DNA of 64,000 nucleotides from Sva-07 sp963774765 (GTDB lineage: Bacteria; Actinomycetota; Acidimicrobiia; Acidimicrobiales; Ilumatobacteraceae). Below, one piece after another: positions 17,362 to 25,478 of this stretch (the first letter of the stretch is position 1; every line of letters begins with the position of its first letter). The notes under the pieces were generated by a model, which saw only the letters and a program-made list of their open reading frames with translations, searched no databases and had not been told where the DNA came from. The position numbers and the translations under genes were made by a program. The stretch lies in contig CAVZGP010000009.1 in NCBI GenBank assembly GCA_963774765.1, positions 558,001 through 622,000 on the forward strand. Direction: 5' to 3'.

Positions 17362-18672
17362 TCAGAACCCCAGCCGATCAGACACCGTTGCGAGCAGCTC
17401 GGCGATCGGGACCCGCACCTGTGCGGTGGTGTCGCGGTCGCGGACCGTGACAGCGTTGTCGTCCAGCGAGTCGAAATCGACGGTGACCGCAAGCGGTGTG
17501 CCGATCTCGTCCTGGCGCCGGTAGCGCTTGCCGATGTTCTGGGTCTCGTCGTAGTCGACCATGTAGCGCTCGGCGAGCAGCTTGCGGACCTCGTGGGCGA
17601 GCGGCGTGAGCGTGTCCTTCTTCGACAGCGGCAGCACCGCCACCTTGTACGGGGCGAGCCGTGGATGCAGGCGCAACACCGTTCGTGCCTCGCCGTTGAC
17701 CTCGTCTTCGTCGTACGCGGCGAGCAGGAACGCCGCCATCGTGCGCGTCGCTCCGGCCGCAGGCTCGATCACGTACGGCACGTAGCGTTCGTTGGTCTGC
17801 GGATCGAAGTAGTCGAGTCGCTCACCAGAGTGCTCGGCATGCTGCTTGAGGTCGTAGTCGGAACGCTGGGCGATTCCCTCCAGTTCGTCGAATCCCCACG
17901 GGAAGGTGAACTCGACATCGGACGTCCCGCTCGAATAGTGCGAGAGCTCGTCGTCGTCGTGCGGGCGCAGGCGCAACATCTCCGGCGGGATGCCGTGATC
18001 GACGTACCACTGCAGTCGGGCGTTGCACCAGTACTCGTACCATTCCTGACTGGTTTCAGGAGGTACGAAGAACTCGAGTTCCATCTGCTCGAACTCGCGG
18101 GTACGGAAGATCCAGTTCTGCGGCGTGATCTCGTTGCGGAAGCTCTTGCCGACCTGGGCGATGCCGAAGGGAGGCTTCTTGCGTGACGTCTGCAGTACCT
18201 GCGCGAAGTTGGTGAACATGCCCTGCGCGGTCTCGGGACGCAGGTAGGCGTCGGCGCCGGTGCCCTCGACCGGTCCGGCCTGGGTCTTGAACATCAGGTT
18301 GAACTCGCGTGCTTCGGTGAAGCTCTTCTTGGCGTCGCAGTTCGGGCAGACCTCGGGGTCGTCGAGCTTGTCGAGACGGAACCGCTGTTTGCACTCGGTG
18401 CAGTCGACGAGCGGGTCGCTGAAGTTCGCCAGGTGGCCCGACGCCTGCCACACCTGCGGTGGGCTCAAGATGGCGGCGTCGATCAACACGACGTCGTCGC
18501 GCTGCTGCACCATCGAACGCACCCACGCCTCTTTGACGTTGCGCAGCAGCAGCGAACCGAGCGGCCCGTAGTCGTACGTGGACCGGAAGCCGCCGTAGAT
18601 CTCCGCCGACTGGTAGACGAAGCCCCTGCGCTTGCAGAGGCTGACGATCTGTTCGAGGTCGGTGGCAGGCAT
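17362..18672 (-). CDS. glyS: Glycyl-tRNA synthetase, homodimeric type
   Basis: A 436-residue class II synthetase, the eukaryote/actinobacterial-like dimer form. Motif 1 region and SAEIYGGFRSTYDYGPLG are at the N-terminus; a zinc-like CTEC..CPNC insertion lies about residues 91-111; YLRPETAQGMF, VGKSFRNEITP (motif 2) and GATRTMAAFLLAAYDED (motif 3) follow, and the C-terminal anticodon domain starts at LAPYKVAVLPLSKK. Charges tRNA-Gly. In Mycobacterium glyS lies just beyond era-recO-uppS, and here recO is next upstream on the same strand. Confidence 0.97.
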   Translation of the reverse strand: MPATDLEQIVSLCKRRGFVYQSAEIYGGFRSTYDYGPLGSLLLRNVKEAWVRSMVQQRDDVVLIDAAILSPPQVWQASGHLANFSDPLVDCTECKQRFRLDKLDDPEVCPNCDAKKSFTEAREFNLMFKTQAGPVEGTGADAYLRPETAQGMFTNFAQVLQTSRKKPPFGIAQVGKSFRNEITPQNWIFRTREFEQMELEFFVPPETSQEWYEYWCNARLQWYVDHGIPPEMLRLRPHDDDELSHYSSGTSDVEFTFPWGFDELEGIAQRSDYDLKQHAEHSGERLDYFDPQTNERYVPYVIEPAAGATRTMAAFLLAAYDEDEVNGEARTVLRLHPRLAPYKVAVLPLSKKDTLTPLAHEVRKLLAERYMVDYDETQNIGKRYRRQDEIGTPLAVTVDFDSLDDNAVTVRDRDTTAQVRVPIAELLATVSDRLGF

Positions 18673-18733
18673 AGGGCTTCGAGGCTACCGATCGGCCGAT
18701 TCGGTTTCGTCGGGGATACGGCGACCCCGCGCC

Positions 18734-18770
18734 GCGATTTCACCAGGGGTCAGACCCCTGGTGAAATCGC
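18734..18770. repeat. Palindrome, GGGGTC family, TTTCACC subtype (longest copy)
   Basis: An exact 18-bp inverted repeat around a single A: left arm GCGATTTCACCAGGGGTC, right arm GACCCCTGGTGAAATCGC. It lies between recO (ends 18783) and the glyS start (18672), both on the minus strand, so it could terminate recO transcripts or uncouple the two genes. Confidence 0.85.
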
Positions 18771-18782
18771 ACGTCCGGATCG

Positions 18783-19511
18783 TCAGTGGGTTTCGAACAT
18801 GGCGACCGCTTTGAGGCGGCGCTCGATGTGATATTCGAGGGCACGGGTGGCCATCGAGGACACCTCGTGGGTGATCGGCGACTCGTCACGGGCGAGCGCC
18901 TGCACGAGTTGGCCACCGAGGATCTCTCGCAGGATCTCGAGCGCACCGGGGCTGATCGCCTGCCCTGACCGGCACGAGCGGCAGAGCACCCCACCTTCGT
19001 TCAGATCGAAGGCCACGACCTGGGTGTCGGGTTCGGACTCGCCACACCGTACGCACTGGTCGAGTTCGGGCCGCACGCCTTCGTTGGCCAGCAGTTTCCA
19101 GTAGAACGCGGCGACGTTCAGAGCCGACGGTGTCGACACGATCGTCCGCAGCACGCCGACCAACATCCGGTACAGCTGTGGGTTCGGTTCGCGCTCCAAC
19201 GACAGCTGATCGACCGCTTCGACCGCTGCCAGTCCCTGCGATGCCCGGTCGAGCGACGACAGCATCGGCGACAACGGCTCGACCGCTTCGGCCTGACTGA
19301 CGATGTCGAGTTCACGGCCGCGGTACAGCAGGAGTCGCACATGGCTCATGGGTTCGAGGCGGGCGCCGAACTTCGACTTGGTCTTGCGTACTCCCTTGGC
19401 GACGGCACGCACCTTGCCGTTCTCCGCGGTGTGGAACACCACGATCCGGTCGGACTCGCGCAGCTTGTAGGTGCGCAACACGACACCCGTGTCCCGATAC
19501 AGCTCGCTCAC
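18783..19511 (-). CDS. recO: DNA repair protein RecO
   Basis: A 242-residue recombination mediator that helps load RecA on SSB-coated gaps. The N-terminal OB fold begins YRDTGVVLRTYKLRESDRIV and includes VRAVAKGVRKTKSKFGARLEP. The C-terminal helical domain has a four-cysteine zinc site (CVRCGE at about 153-158, VLCRSCRSG at about 175-183). The start is 18 bases after the stop of the degenerate cis-prenyltransferase gene, so they are likely co-transcribed. recO next to uppS is the classic actinobacterial arrangement. Confidence 0.95.
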   Translation of the reverse strand: MSELYRDTGVVLRTYKLRESDRIVVFHTAENGKVRAVAKGVRKTKSKFGARLEPMSHVRLLLYRGRELDIVSQAEAVEPLSPMLSSLDRASQGLAAVEAVDQLSLEREPNPQLYRMLVGVLRTIVSTPSALNVAAFYWKLLANEGVRPELDQCVRCGESEPDTQVVAFDLNEGGVLCRSCRSGQAISPGALEILREILGGQLVQALARDESPITHEVSSMATRALEYHIERRLKAVAMFETH

Positions 19512-19529
19512 GATGGATCGGTCACCAGG

Positions 19530-20156
19530 TCAGGCGTCGTCGTCGTCGAGGCCACCGAATCGGCGTTGACGGCGGGCGAAGTCCGCGATCGCTTCGAGCA
19601 GATGGTCAGGAGACAGCTCGTTCCACGCCATCGGATGGAACACCAGCTCACCGTACGCGAGTTCCCACACCAACGATGGGGGCAGACGCGTGGACTCGCC
19701 GAGCACGACGATCAGGTCGGGTTCACAGTCGGCCGGCGCGTACAGCGCCTCCGCGACGGTCGCCTCGTTCACCGGTTCGTCGGGATGCAGGCGTTGCATC
19801 GCTTCGGCGAACCGCTGACGACCGTCGCCGCACGGATCGACGATCACATGACACGATCCGACCACCCGGTGCCACCACTCGAGGTCGACGGGGTCCGCCC
19901 CGGGCTCGTAGGCACGCAGCGTCAGGAACGAGGCTCCCGCACGATCGGCGATCGCGCCGAGGCGATCGACACGGTCGTCCCACCGATCGTCGCCCAACTC
20001 GTCCCAGTCGCGCAGGGTGCCGCCGACGACCATGATGTGACGCAACAGCTGCCGAGTCAGGTCGCCCTCACGCGCACCGACCGTCGATGGCGACGCCGCC
20101 CGAGGTGCCAGCGACGCTGACGACTCGGGCCGGGTGTTCGTGACCGACGGTGGCAC
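19530..20156 (-). CDS. Degenerate cis-prenyltransferase (UppS-like) homologue with RRFGG tail
   Basis: A 208-residue product from GTG 20156; the true start may be later because residues 1-30 are low-complexity. Residues 39-83 (RHIMVVGGTLRDW ... GASFLTLRAYEP) line up with the UppS start RHVAxIMDGNGRW ... LTVFGFSTENW, but the catalytic DGN is gone (VGG). Residues 146-202 (PDLIVVLGES, LPPSLVWELAYGELVFHP, ADFARRQRRFGG) match the UppS C-terminus, with RTSGE changed but the RxxRRFGG tail intact. The central part is shorter. It is divergent from uppS and precedes recO by 18 bases. A non-catalytic partner subunit, like NgBR/Nus1, is inferred; no family entry was confirmed. Confidence 0.7.
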   Translation of the reverse strand: MPPSVTNTRPESSASLAPRAASPSTVGAREGDLTRQLLRHIMVVGGTLRDWDELGDDRWDDRVDRLGAIADRAGASFLTLRAYEPGADPVDLEWWHRVVGSCHVIVDPCGDGRQRFAEAMQRLHPDEPVNEATVAEALYAPADCEPDLIVVLGESTRLPPSLVWELAYGELVFHPMAWNELSPDHLLEAIADFARRQRRFGGLDDDDA

Positions 20157-20210
20157 ACCCCCATTCTTCCACGCCGCGGGCCGTCAGTGCTGGCTGGCTA
20201 ACGTGACGCC

Positions 20211-20906
20211 GTGCCCTCAGAACCCATCGAGCCACCCGACGGCACCCCTCCACCCCTCCACGTCGCCTGCATCATGGACGGCAACGGTCGGTGGGCCGGC
20301 CGTCGCGGGCTTCCGCGCACCGAGGGCCACACCGAGGGCGAGGAGAACCTCGCCCGACTCGTGCGTGTCGCGGTGAAGCGCAACATCGGATGGTTGACCG
20401 TGTTCGGCTTCTCCACCGAGAACTGGCAACGCCCGCGGCCCGAGGTGCGCCACATCCTCGGTTTGCACGAGAAGCTGTTCGGGCGCGTCGCCGAGCTGAA
20501 CGAACTGAATGTCCGCATCCAGTGGATCGGCCGGCCATTCGACTCGCCGGTGGCCAGGACACCGAGGTACGTCCAGCGGGCGATCCGCAAGGCGATCGCA
20601 GATACGGCGGACAACACCGGCATGGTCCTGACGATCGCGTTCGACTACGGGGGCCGTTCCGAACTCGTCGCCGCGGTCGAAGCCGCCCGCACGACCGACG
20701 ACCGCATCACCGTCGACACGATCGGCGAACATCTCTACCTTCCCGAACTCCCGGCGGTCGACGTCCTGGTGCGTACCAGCGGCGAGTTGCGGGTGTCGAA
20801 CTTCCTGCTGTGGCAGGCCGCCGGGGCAGCAATCTATTTCACCGAAGCACCCTGGCCGGACTTCGACGAGCGCGAACTCGACGCTGCGTTGGCGCTCGCT
20901 CGATGA
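20211..20906 (+). CDS. uppS: Undecaprenyl (polyprenyl) diphosphate synthase
   Basis: A 231-residue cis-prenyltransferase that extends FPP to the lipid carrier for cell-wall synthesis. It has the catalytic HVACIMDGNGRWAGRRGLPR (Asp23), GFSTENWQRP (residues 67-75), FDYGGR, and VRTSGELRVSNFLLWQ (187-202). It ends at ALALAR with a TGA that overlaps the next ATG, so the usual C-terminal R-x-x-R-R-F-G-G tail is missing. That tail is present in the divergent homologue at 19530. GTG 20211 is the start; 54 bases separate the two divergent start codons. Confidence 0.93.
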   Translation: MPSEPIEPPDGTPPPLHVACIMDGNGRWAGRRGLPRTEGHTEGEENLARLVRVAVKRNIGWLTVFGFSTENWQRPRPEVRHILGLHEKLFGRVAELNELNVRIQWIGRPFDSPVARTPRYVQRAIRKAIADTADNTGMVLTIAFDYGGRSELVAAVEAARTTDDRITVDTIGEHLYLPELPAVDVLVRTSGELRVSNFLLWQAAGAAIYFTEAPWPDFDERELDAALALAR

Positions 20907-22768
20907 GCGACGCGCTCGCCCGGGTCACCACCGCGCTCGCCAACGCCGAGGACCGCGTCGGACAACAGCAGATGGCCGACCTCGTTGCGTCCTCGATCGC
21001 GAACCGGCGCCACCTCGTGGTCCAGGCCGGCACCGGCACCGGCAAGACGCTGGCCTACCTCGTGCCGGCGATCGAAGCCGATGCCCGAGTCGTCGTGGCG
21101 ACCGCCACCAAGGCGCTGCAGGATCAGTTGGCGACCAAGGACCTGCCGTTCCTCGCCGAGCACGTGGGGCGCGACTTCGACTGGGCGATCCTCAAGGGCC
21201 GCTCGAACTACGTGTGCCTTCAGCGGCTGCGCGAGATGAGCGCCGGCGCGGAGGGCCAACTCGAGCTCGAAACAATGGCGCTGACGACCAAAGTCGAGAT
21301 CAAGCGGCTCGCTGAATGGTCCGGCACGACATCGACGGGAGACATGGCCGAACTCGACTGGACCCCATCCGACAACGCGTGGCGAGCGGTCAGCGTCGGC
21401 AGCGACGAGTGTCCCGGCGCCGACCGATGCCCACTCGGCGATCCCTGTTTCGCCGAGCAGGCCCGACGACGAGCGGCCGCGGCCGACGTCATCGTGGTCA
21501 ACACCCATCTGTACGGACTCAACGTCGCCAGTGGCGGCGCGATCCTTCCCGAACACGACATCGTGGTCTTCGACGAGGCGCACGTCCTCGAGGACATCAT
21601 GAGCGACACGGTCGGCGTCGCGATCGCGCCCGGCCGTTTCACCGCGCTGTCGGCCATCGTGCGCCGGATCCTCGACGACCCGAAGCTGATCGGCTCGATC
21701 GCCGAAATCGCCGAAGCGCTGCGCGACGCGTTGACGCCCCACGTCGGCAATCGGCTGTCGACCCCGTTGCCCGACTCGGTACAGGTGGTGCTCGCCGACG
21801 CCCGCCTCCGGCTCGGTCGCGCCAACGAGGTCCTCGTGGCGATCGACACCAGGAACGAAGACGCCAAACAGCGTCGGTTGCGCGCGCAGACGATGACCGG
21901 ACGCGCGATCGAACAGCTCGACATCGCCATCGAGGGGCGTGAGGGTTACGTCGCGTTCGTGTCCGGTTCACGCGATGCACCGCGCCTCGAAGTCGCGCCG
22001 CTCGACGTCGGCCCGACCATGAACGAGGGTGTGTGGTCGCAACGAACGGCGATCCTCACGAGCGCCACGATCCCGTCGTCGCTCGCGACACGGGTGGGGA
22101 TCGCTTCCGAAAGCGTCGACGTCGCCGACGTCGGAAGTCCTTTCGACTACGAACACCACTCGATGTTGTACTGCGCGATGCATCTCCCGAACCCGAACTC
22201 CGACGGCTTCCGCGCCGCGGTGCACGACGAGCTGGAGGCGCTGATCACAGCCGCGGGCGGGCGCACCTTGGCGCTGTTCACGAGTTGGCGCTCGATGGAC
22301 GAAGCGGCCGAGGCGTTGCGAGAACGGATCGATCTACCGATCCTCACCCAACGCGACCTCCCGAAGCCGGCGCTGATCAAGGCGTTCGCCGACAGCGACG
22401 AGACGTGCCTCTTCGCCACAGCCGGATTGTTCCAGGGCGTCGATGTTCCCGGCCAGACGCTGTCGCTCGTGGTGATCGACCGCATCCCGTTCCCCCGCCC
22501 CGACGATCCCCTGCTGAGTGCTCGCCGCGAACAACTCGGCCCGACCGCGTTCTCCGAAATCGACATCCCGCGTGCATCGATGATGCTCGCTCAGGCGTGT
22601 GGACGGCTGATCCGTTCGGCAACGGACAGAGGCGTCGTTGCGGTGATGGACCCGCGTCTCGGCACCGCCCGGTACCGCTGGGACATCATCAAGGCGCTGC
22701 CGCCGATGAAGCGCACCAAGGTCCGCGCCGACGTCGAAGCATTCCTCCGCGACATCGCCGCGGGTTGA
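20903..22768 (+). CDS. DinG/XPD-type ATP-dependent helicase
   Basis: A 621-residue superfamily 2 helicase. Walker A is AGTGTGKT (residues 42-49), motif II is DEAH within VVFDEAHVLED (about residue 223), and the late motifs include FATAGLFQGVDVPG and ACGRLIRS. Four cysteines (C105, C170, C176, C182) in the YVCLQRL and CPGADRCPLGDPC segments fit the iron-sulfur cluster of the DinG/XPD group. It is coupled to uppS by an ATGA overlap and its 3' end faces the aldolase gene across a palindrome. A repair or R-loop role is inferred from the family. Confidence 0.92.
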   Translation: MSDALARVTTALANAEDRVGQQQMADLVASSIANRRHLVVQAGTGTGKTLAYLVPAIEADARVVVATATKALQDQLATKDLPFLAEHVGRDFDWAILKGRSNYVCLQRLREMSAGAEGQLELETMALTTKVEIKRLAEWSGTTSTGDMAELDWTPSDNAWRAVSVGSDECPGADRCPLGDPCFAEQARRRAAAADVIVVNTHLYGLNVASGGAILPEHDIVVFDEAHVLEDIMSDTVGVAIAPGRFTALSAIVRRILDDPKLIGSIAEIAEALRDALTPHVGNRLSTPLPDSVQVVLADARLRLGRANEVLVAIDTRNEDAKQRRLRAQTMTGRAIEQLDIAIEGREGYVAFVSGSRDAPRLEVAPLDVGPTMNEGVWSQRTAILTSATIPSSLATRVGIASESVDVADVGSPFDYEHHSMLYCAMHLPNPNSDGFRAAVHDELEALITAAGGRTLALFTSWRSMDEAAEALRERIDLPILTQRDLPKPALIKAFADSDETCLFATAGLFQGVDVPGQTLSLVVIDRIPFPRPDDPLLSARREQLGPTAFSEIDIPRASMMLAQACGRLIRSATDRGVVAVMDPRLGTARYRWDIIKALPPMKRTKVRADVEAFLRDIAAG

Positions 22769-22770
22769 CC

Positions 22771-22803
22771 GATTTCACCAGGGGTCAGACCCCTGGTGAA
22801 ATC
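22771..22803. terminator. Palindrome, GGGGTC family, between convergent helicase and aldolase
   Basis: Exact 16-bp arms GATTTCACCAGGGGTC and GACCCCTGGTGAAATC around one A. It starts two bases after the helicase stop and runs into the aldolase stop (TGA read on the minus strand at 22804-22802). Position suggests a bidirectional terminator. Confidence 0.8.
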
Positions 22804-23689
22804 AGGTGATCGATGCGGCGAAGATGCCGCCGATCGTCGACGCCAGGATGCCGTTGAACTCGTCGTCGCTCTGGCCGGCGTTGAGGCCCTCGGTCAACGC
22901 ACGCGAGAAGCTGGCGATCATGCCGTGCTGGCGCGACAGACGCTCGTTGGCCTCGTCGCGCGGGTAGCCGCCAGACAACGCAACGACGCGCACCACCCGC
23001 GGATGCTCGATCAGCGAGGTGTAGAAGTCGTCGACGCTCGGGATCGACAGCTTCAACATCACCGACTGGTCGTCGCCGAGCCCGTCGAGTTGCATCGTGA
23101 TCCGATCGCGCAACAGACCTTCGGCGGCCTCCTTCTCGGGGCTGTGGATGTCGACCTCGGGTTCGATGATCGGCACGAGGCCGGCGGCGATGATCTCCTT
23201 GGCGACCTCGAACTGCTGATCGACGACCGCGTTGACGCCGGCTTGGTTCGCGAGCTGCACGACCGAACGCATCTTGGTGCCGAACACGCCGAGTCCGACG
23301 GCACGCGCACACAACTCGCTCAGACCGGGGATCGGCTTCATGATCTGGGCGCCGTCGGCGACATCGGCGAGGCCCTTGTCGACCTTGAGGAATGGCACCA
23401 CGTTCTTGACCGACCACAGGTAATCGGAGGTACCGCGACCCTCGACCTGGCGATCCATCGTCTGTTCGAACAGGATCGCGCCGAGGACGCGCTCGCCCGT
23501 GAACGCCGGCGAAGTCATGATGCGAGTTCGCATGGCGTGCATCAGGTCGAACATCTCGTCGTCGTTCGTCCAGGCGTCCTCCTCGACGCCGTACAGCTTC
23601 AGCGCCTTCGGGGTGCTTCCACCGCTCTGGTCGAGCGCAGCGATGAACCCCTGACCGGTCCGGACCTTGTTGAGCATCTCGTTGTTCAC
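22802..23689 (-). CDS. fda: Class I fructose-bisphosphate aldolase
   Basis: About 295 residues from GTG 23689 (VNNEMLNKVRTGQGFIAALDQSGGS), which matches the start of the bacterial class I aldolases known from staphylococci. Landmarks are GFIAALDQSGGSTPKAL, MRTRIMTSPAF, GAILFEQTMDR, VPFLKVDKGL (Schiff-base Lys region), and LVPIIEPEVDI. It cleaves fructose-1,6-bisphosphate in glycolysis without metal. The reading frame is open further upstream, but those residues do not look homologous. Confidence 0.9.
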   Translation of the reverse strand: MNNEMLNKVRTGQGFIAALDQSGGSTPKALKLYGVEEDAWTNDDEMFDLMHAMRTRIMTSPAFTGERVLGAILFEQTMDRQVEGRGTSDYLWSVKNVVPFLKVDKGLADVADGAQIMKPIPGLSELCARAVGLGVFGTKMRSVVQLANQAGVNAVVDQQFEVAKEIIAAGLVPIIEPEVDIHSPEKEAAEGLLRDRITMQLDGLGDDQSVMLKLSIPSVDDFYTSLIEHPRVVRVVALSGGYPRDEANERLSRQHGMIASFSRALTEGLNAGQSDDEFNGILASTIGGIFAASIT

Positions 23690-23778
23690 GATGACGACTG
23701 TAGCCAGTGCAACACGGACGCGCCGTCGGCCACATCGGACTGGTGACCAAGGACCCACGGGTCACTACGGTCGGCGAC

Positions 23779-24561
23779 ATGACCGACGCCGAACCTGCGA
23801 GCCGCGTGGTCGACTGCAACATCGTCGACGCGATCGCAACGATCACGCTCGACTCCCAACACAACCGCAATGCGTTGTCCCGCCAACTCCTCGCCGACCT
23901 GCACCGATCGCTCGACGAGGCCGAAGCGGCCGATGTGCGCGCCATCGTGCTCACCCACCTCGGTCCGGCGTTCTGCGCAGGCGCCGACCTCAAGGAACGT
24001 GCCACGGCAGGCAGCGCGCCCGCCGATTCGTCGCCGTTCGTCGGCGCGCTCGAACGATTGATGGATGCCGCGTGCCCCACCATCGCCGTCGTCAACGGCG
24101 CCGTCCGCGCGGGCGGCATCGGGCTGATGGCGTCGTGCGACCTGGTCGTCGTGCACGACTCGACCACGTTCGCGCTCACCGAGGTTCGCATCGGTGTCGC
24201 CCCGGCCATCATCGCCGTGCCGATCCTGCGCCGAGTGCCGCCGAGCCAGATCGCGGCGGCGATGCTGACCGGCGAGCAGTTCGACGCTGAGTCCGCTCGC
24301 CAGATGGGACTCGTCACGCACGTCAGCAGAGACGTGGTGTCGACCGTGGACGATCTGTGCGACGGAATCCTGCGAGGCGCGCCCACAGCCGTCGCCGCGA
24401 CCAAGCGGATCCTGCACACCGTGGCGGCGATCGAACGCGACACTGCCTTCGCGGCCATGGCGAAACTGTCGAACGAGCTGTTCAACGGTCCGGAGGCCGC
24501 CGAGGGCATGACCGCATTCGCCGAGAAACGACTGCCGAACTGGTCGGGATCCGTGCGGTGA
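23779..24561 (+). CDS. Enoyl-CoA hydratase/isomerase family protein
   Basis: A 260-residue crotonase-fold protein. It has the CoA-binding HNRNALSRQL, the oxyanion hole AFCAGADLKER and the second oxyanion/catalytic region NGAVRAGGIGLMASCDLVV with EVRIGVAPAI. The usual catalytic Glu pair of short-chain enoyl-CoA hydratase is only partly evident: AGGIGL replaces AxGGGxEL. The reaction may therefore be hydration, isomerisation or another crotonase reaction. Its TGA overlaps the GTG of the alpha/beta hydrolase, forming a two-gene unit. Confidence 0.85.
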   Translation: MTDAEPASRVVDCNIVDAIATITLDSQHNRNALSRQLLADLHRSLDEAEAADVRAIVLTHLGPAFCAGADLKERATAGSAPADSSPFVGALERLMDAACPTIAVVNGAVRAGGIGLMASCDLVVVHDSTTFALTEVRIGVAPAIIAVPILRRVPPSQIAAAMLTGEQFDAESARQMGLVTHVSRDVVSTVDDLCDGILRGAPTAVAATKRILHTVAAIERDTAFAAMAKLSNELFNGPEAAEGMTAFAEKRLPNWSGSVR

Positions 24562-25415
24562 GCGCGACGAAACAGTCCGTCATGATCGACGTCCCGAACG
24601 GGATGCGGATCGCCGTGGATGCGTGGGCCGGCGCGGGGCCGGCCGTCGTGCTCGCCCACGGTGGCGGGCAGACCCGCCACTCGTGGGGCGGAACTGCGGC
24701 GGCGCTTGCGGCACACGGCCATCGTGTGGTGTCGATGGATCTGCGCGGTCATGGCGATTCGGCGTGGGACGCCAACGGCGACTACTCGATGCGGGCATAC
24801 AGCGACGATGCACTCGCCGTCGCCGACTGGATCGGCGAGCCGGTGGCGTGGGTCGGCGCCTCGCTCGGCGGCATGACGGGGTTGCATGCGGTCGATGCGC
24901 GGCCCGAGCAGTTCACCGCGCTGGTGCTCGTCGACATCACGCCTCGGCCTGCAGCTGCCGGCGTGGATCGCATCCTCGAGTTCATGGGCAAGGACGCGGT
25001 CGCCGGCTTCGCAAGCCTCGACGATGCCGCCGATGCGATCGCCGCGTACCAACCCCACCGGCCCCGCCCCAGCGATCTGTCCGGCCTGGCCAAGAACCTC
25101 CGACTCGGCGAGGACGGACGCTGGCGTTGGCACTGGGACCCGGCCTTCCTCGACCTGCGCACCGGCGGTACGAGCGAGCATGCTCGCGACACACACCACA
25201 GCGAACTCGAAGAGATCGCCCGTCGCCTCACCTTGCCGGTGCTGCTGGTGCGCGGCAAGCTCTCCGATCTCGTCACCGAGGCCGAGGTCGCCGAGTTCCG
25301 TGAAAAGGTGCCGCACGCCGGATACGTCGACGTCGCCGGCGCTGCACACATGATCGCCGGCGACAGGAACGACGTGTTCACCGATGCGGTCGTCGAGTTC
25401 CTCGAGTCACGCTGA
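24558..25415 (+). CDS. Alpha/beta hydrolase
   Basis: A 285-residue hydrolase from GTG 24558, coupled to the crotonase gene (GTGA). The oxyanion loop is VVLAHGGGQTRHSW, the nucleophile elbow is WVGASLGGMTG (Ser in G-x-S-x-G), and the acid and base are in RGKLSDLVTEAEV and GAAHMIAGDRND. The pattern resembles non-haem peroxidase/epoxide hydrolase-like members. Substrate is unknown; the position beside a crotonase suggests an acyl ester or a CoA thioester. Confidence 0.85.
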   Translation: MSATKQSVMIDVPNGMRIAVDAWAGAGPAVVLAHGGGQTRHSWGGTAAALAAHGHRVVSMDLRGHGDSAWDANGDYSMRAYSDDALAVADWIGEPVAWVGASLGGMTGLHAVDARPEQFTALVLVDITPRPAAAGVDRILEFMGKDAVAGFASLDDAADAIAAYQPHRPRPSDLSGLAKNLRLGEDGRWRWHWDPAFLDLRTGGTSEHARDTHHSELEEIARRLTLPVLLVRGKLSDLVTEAEVAEFREKVPHAGYVDVAGAAHMIAGDRNDVFTDAVVEFLESR

Positions 25416-25478
25416 CGATCCGCTCGACCCAGGTCGGCCACGGGTCATCCGTCACTTCGCGTCTCGACGCGCGACAAT

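Noticed and set aside
18673..18782. T-box leader before glyS
   Set aside because: The upstream region is short and filled by the palindrome. No specifier loop or T-box sequence was recognised.
20291..20902. Upstream extension of the helicase frame across uppS
   Set aside because: The extension is low-complexity Arg-rich sequence in another frame of uppS. The ATG at 20903 overlapping the uppS stop starts the homology.
22785..25349. An 854-codon open frame on the minus strand opposite the crotonase and hydrolase genes
   Set aside because: It is antisense to well-supported genes and its translation is Arg/Ala/Ser-rich with no recognisable domain. High GC produces such open frames.
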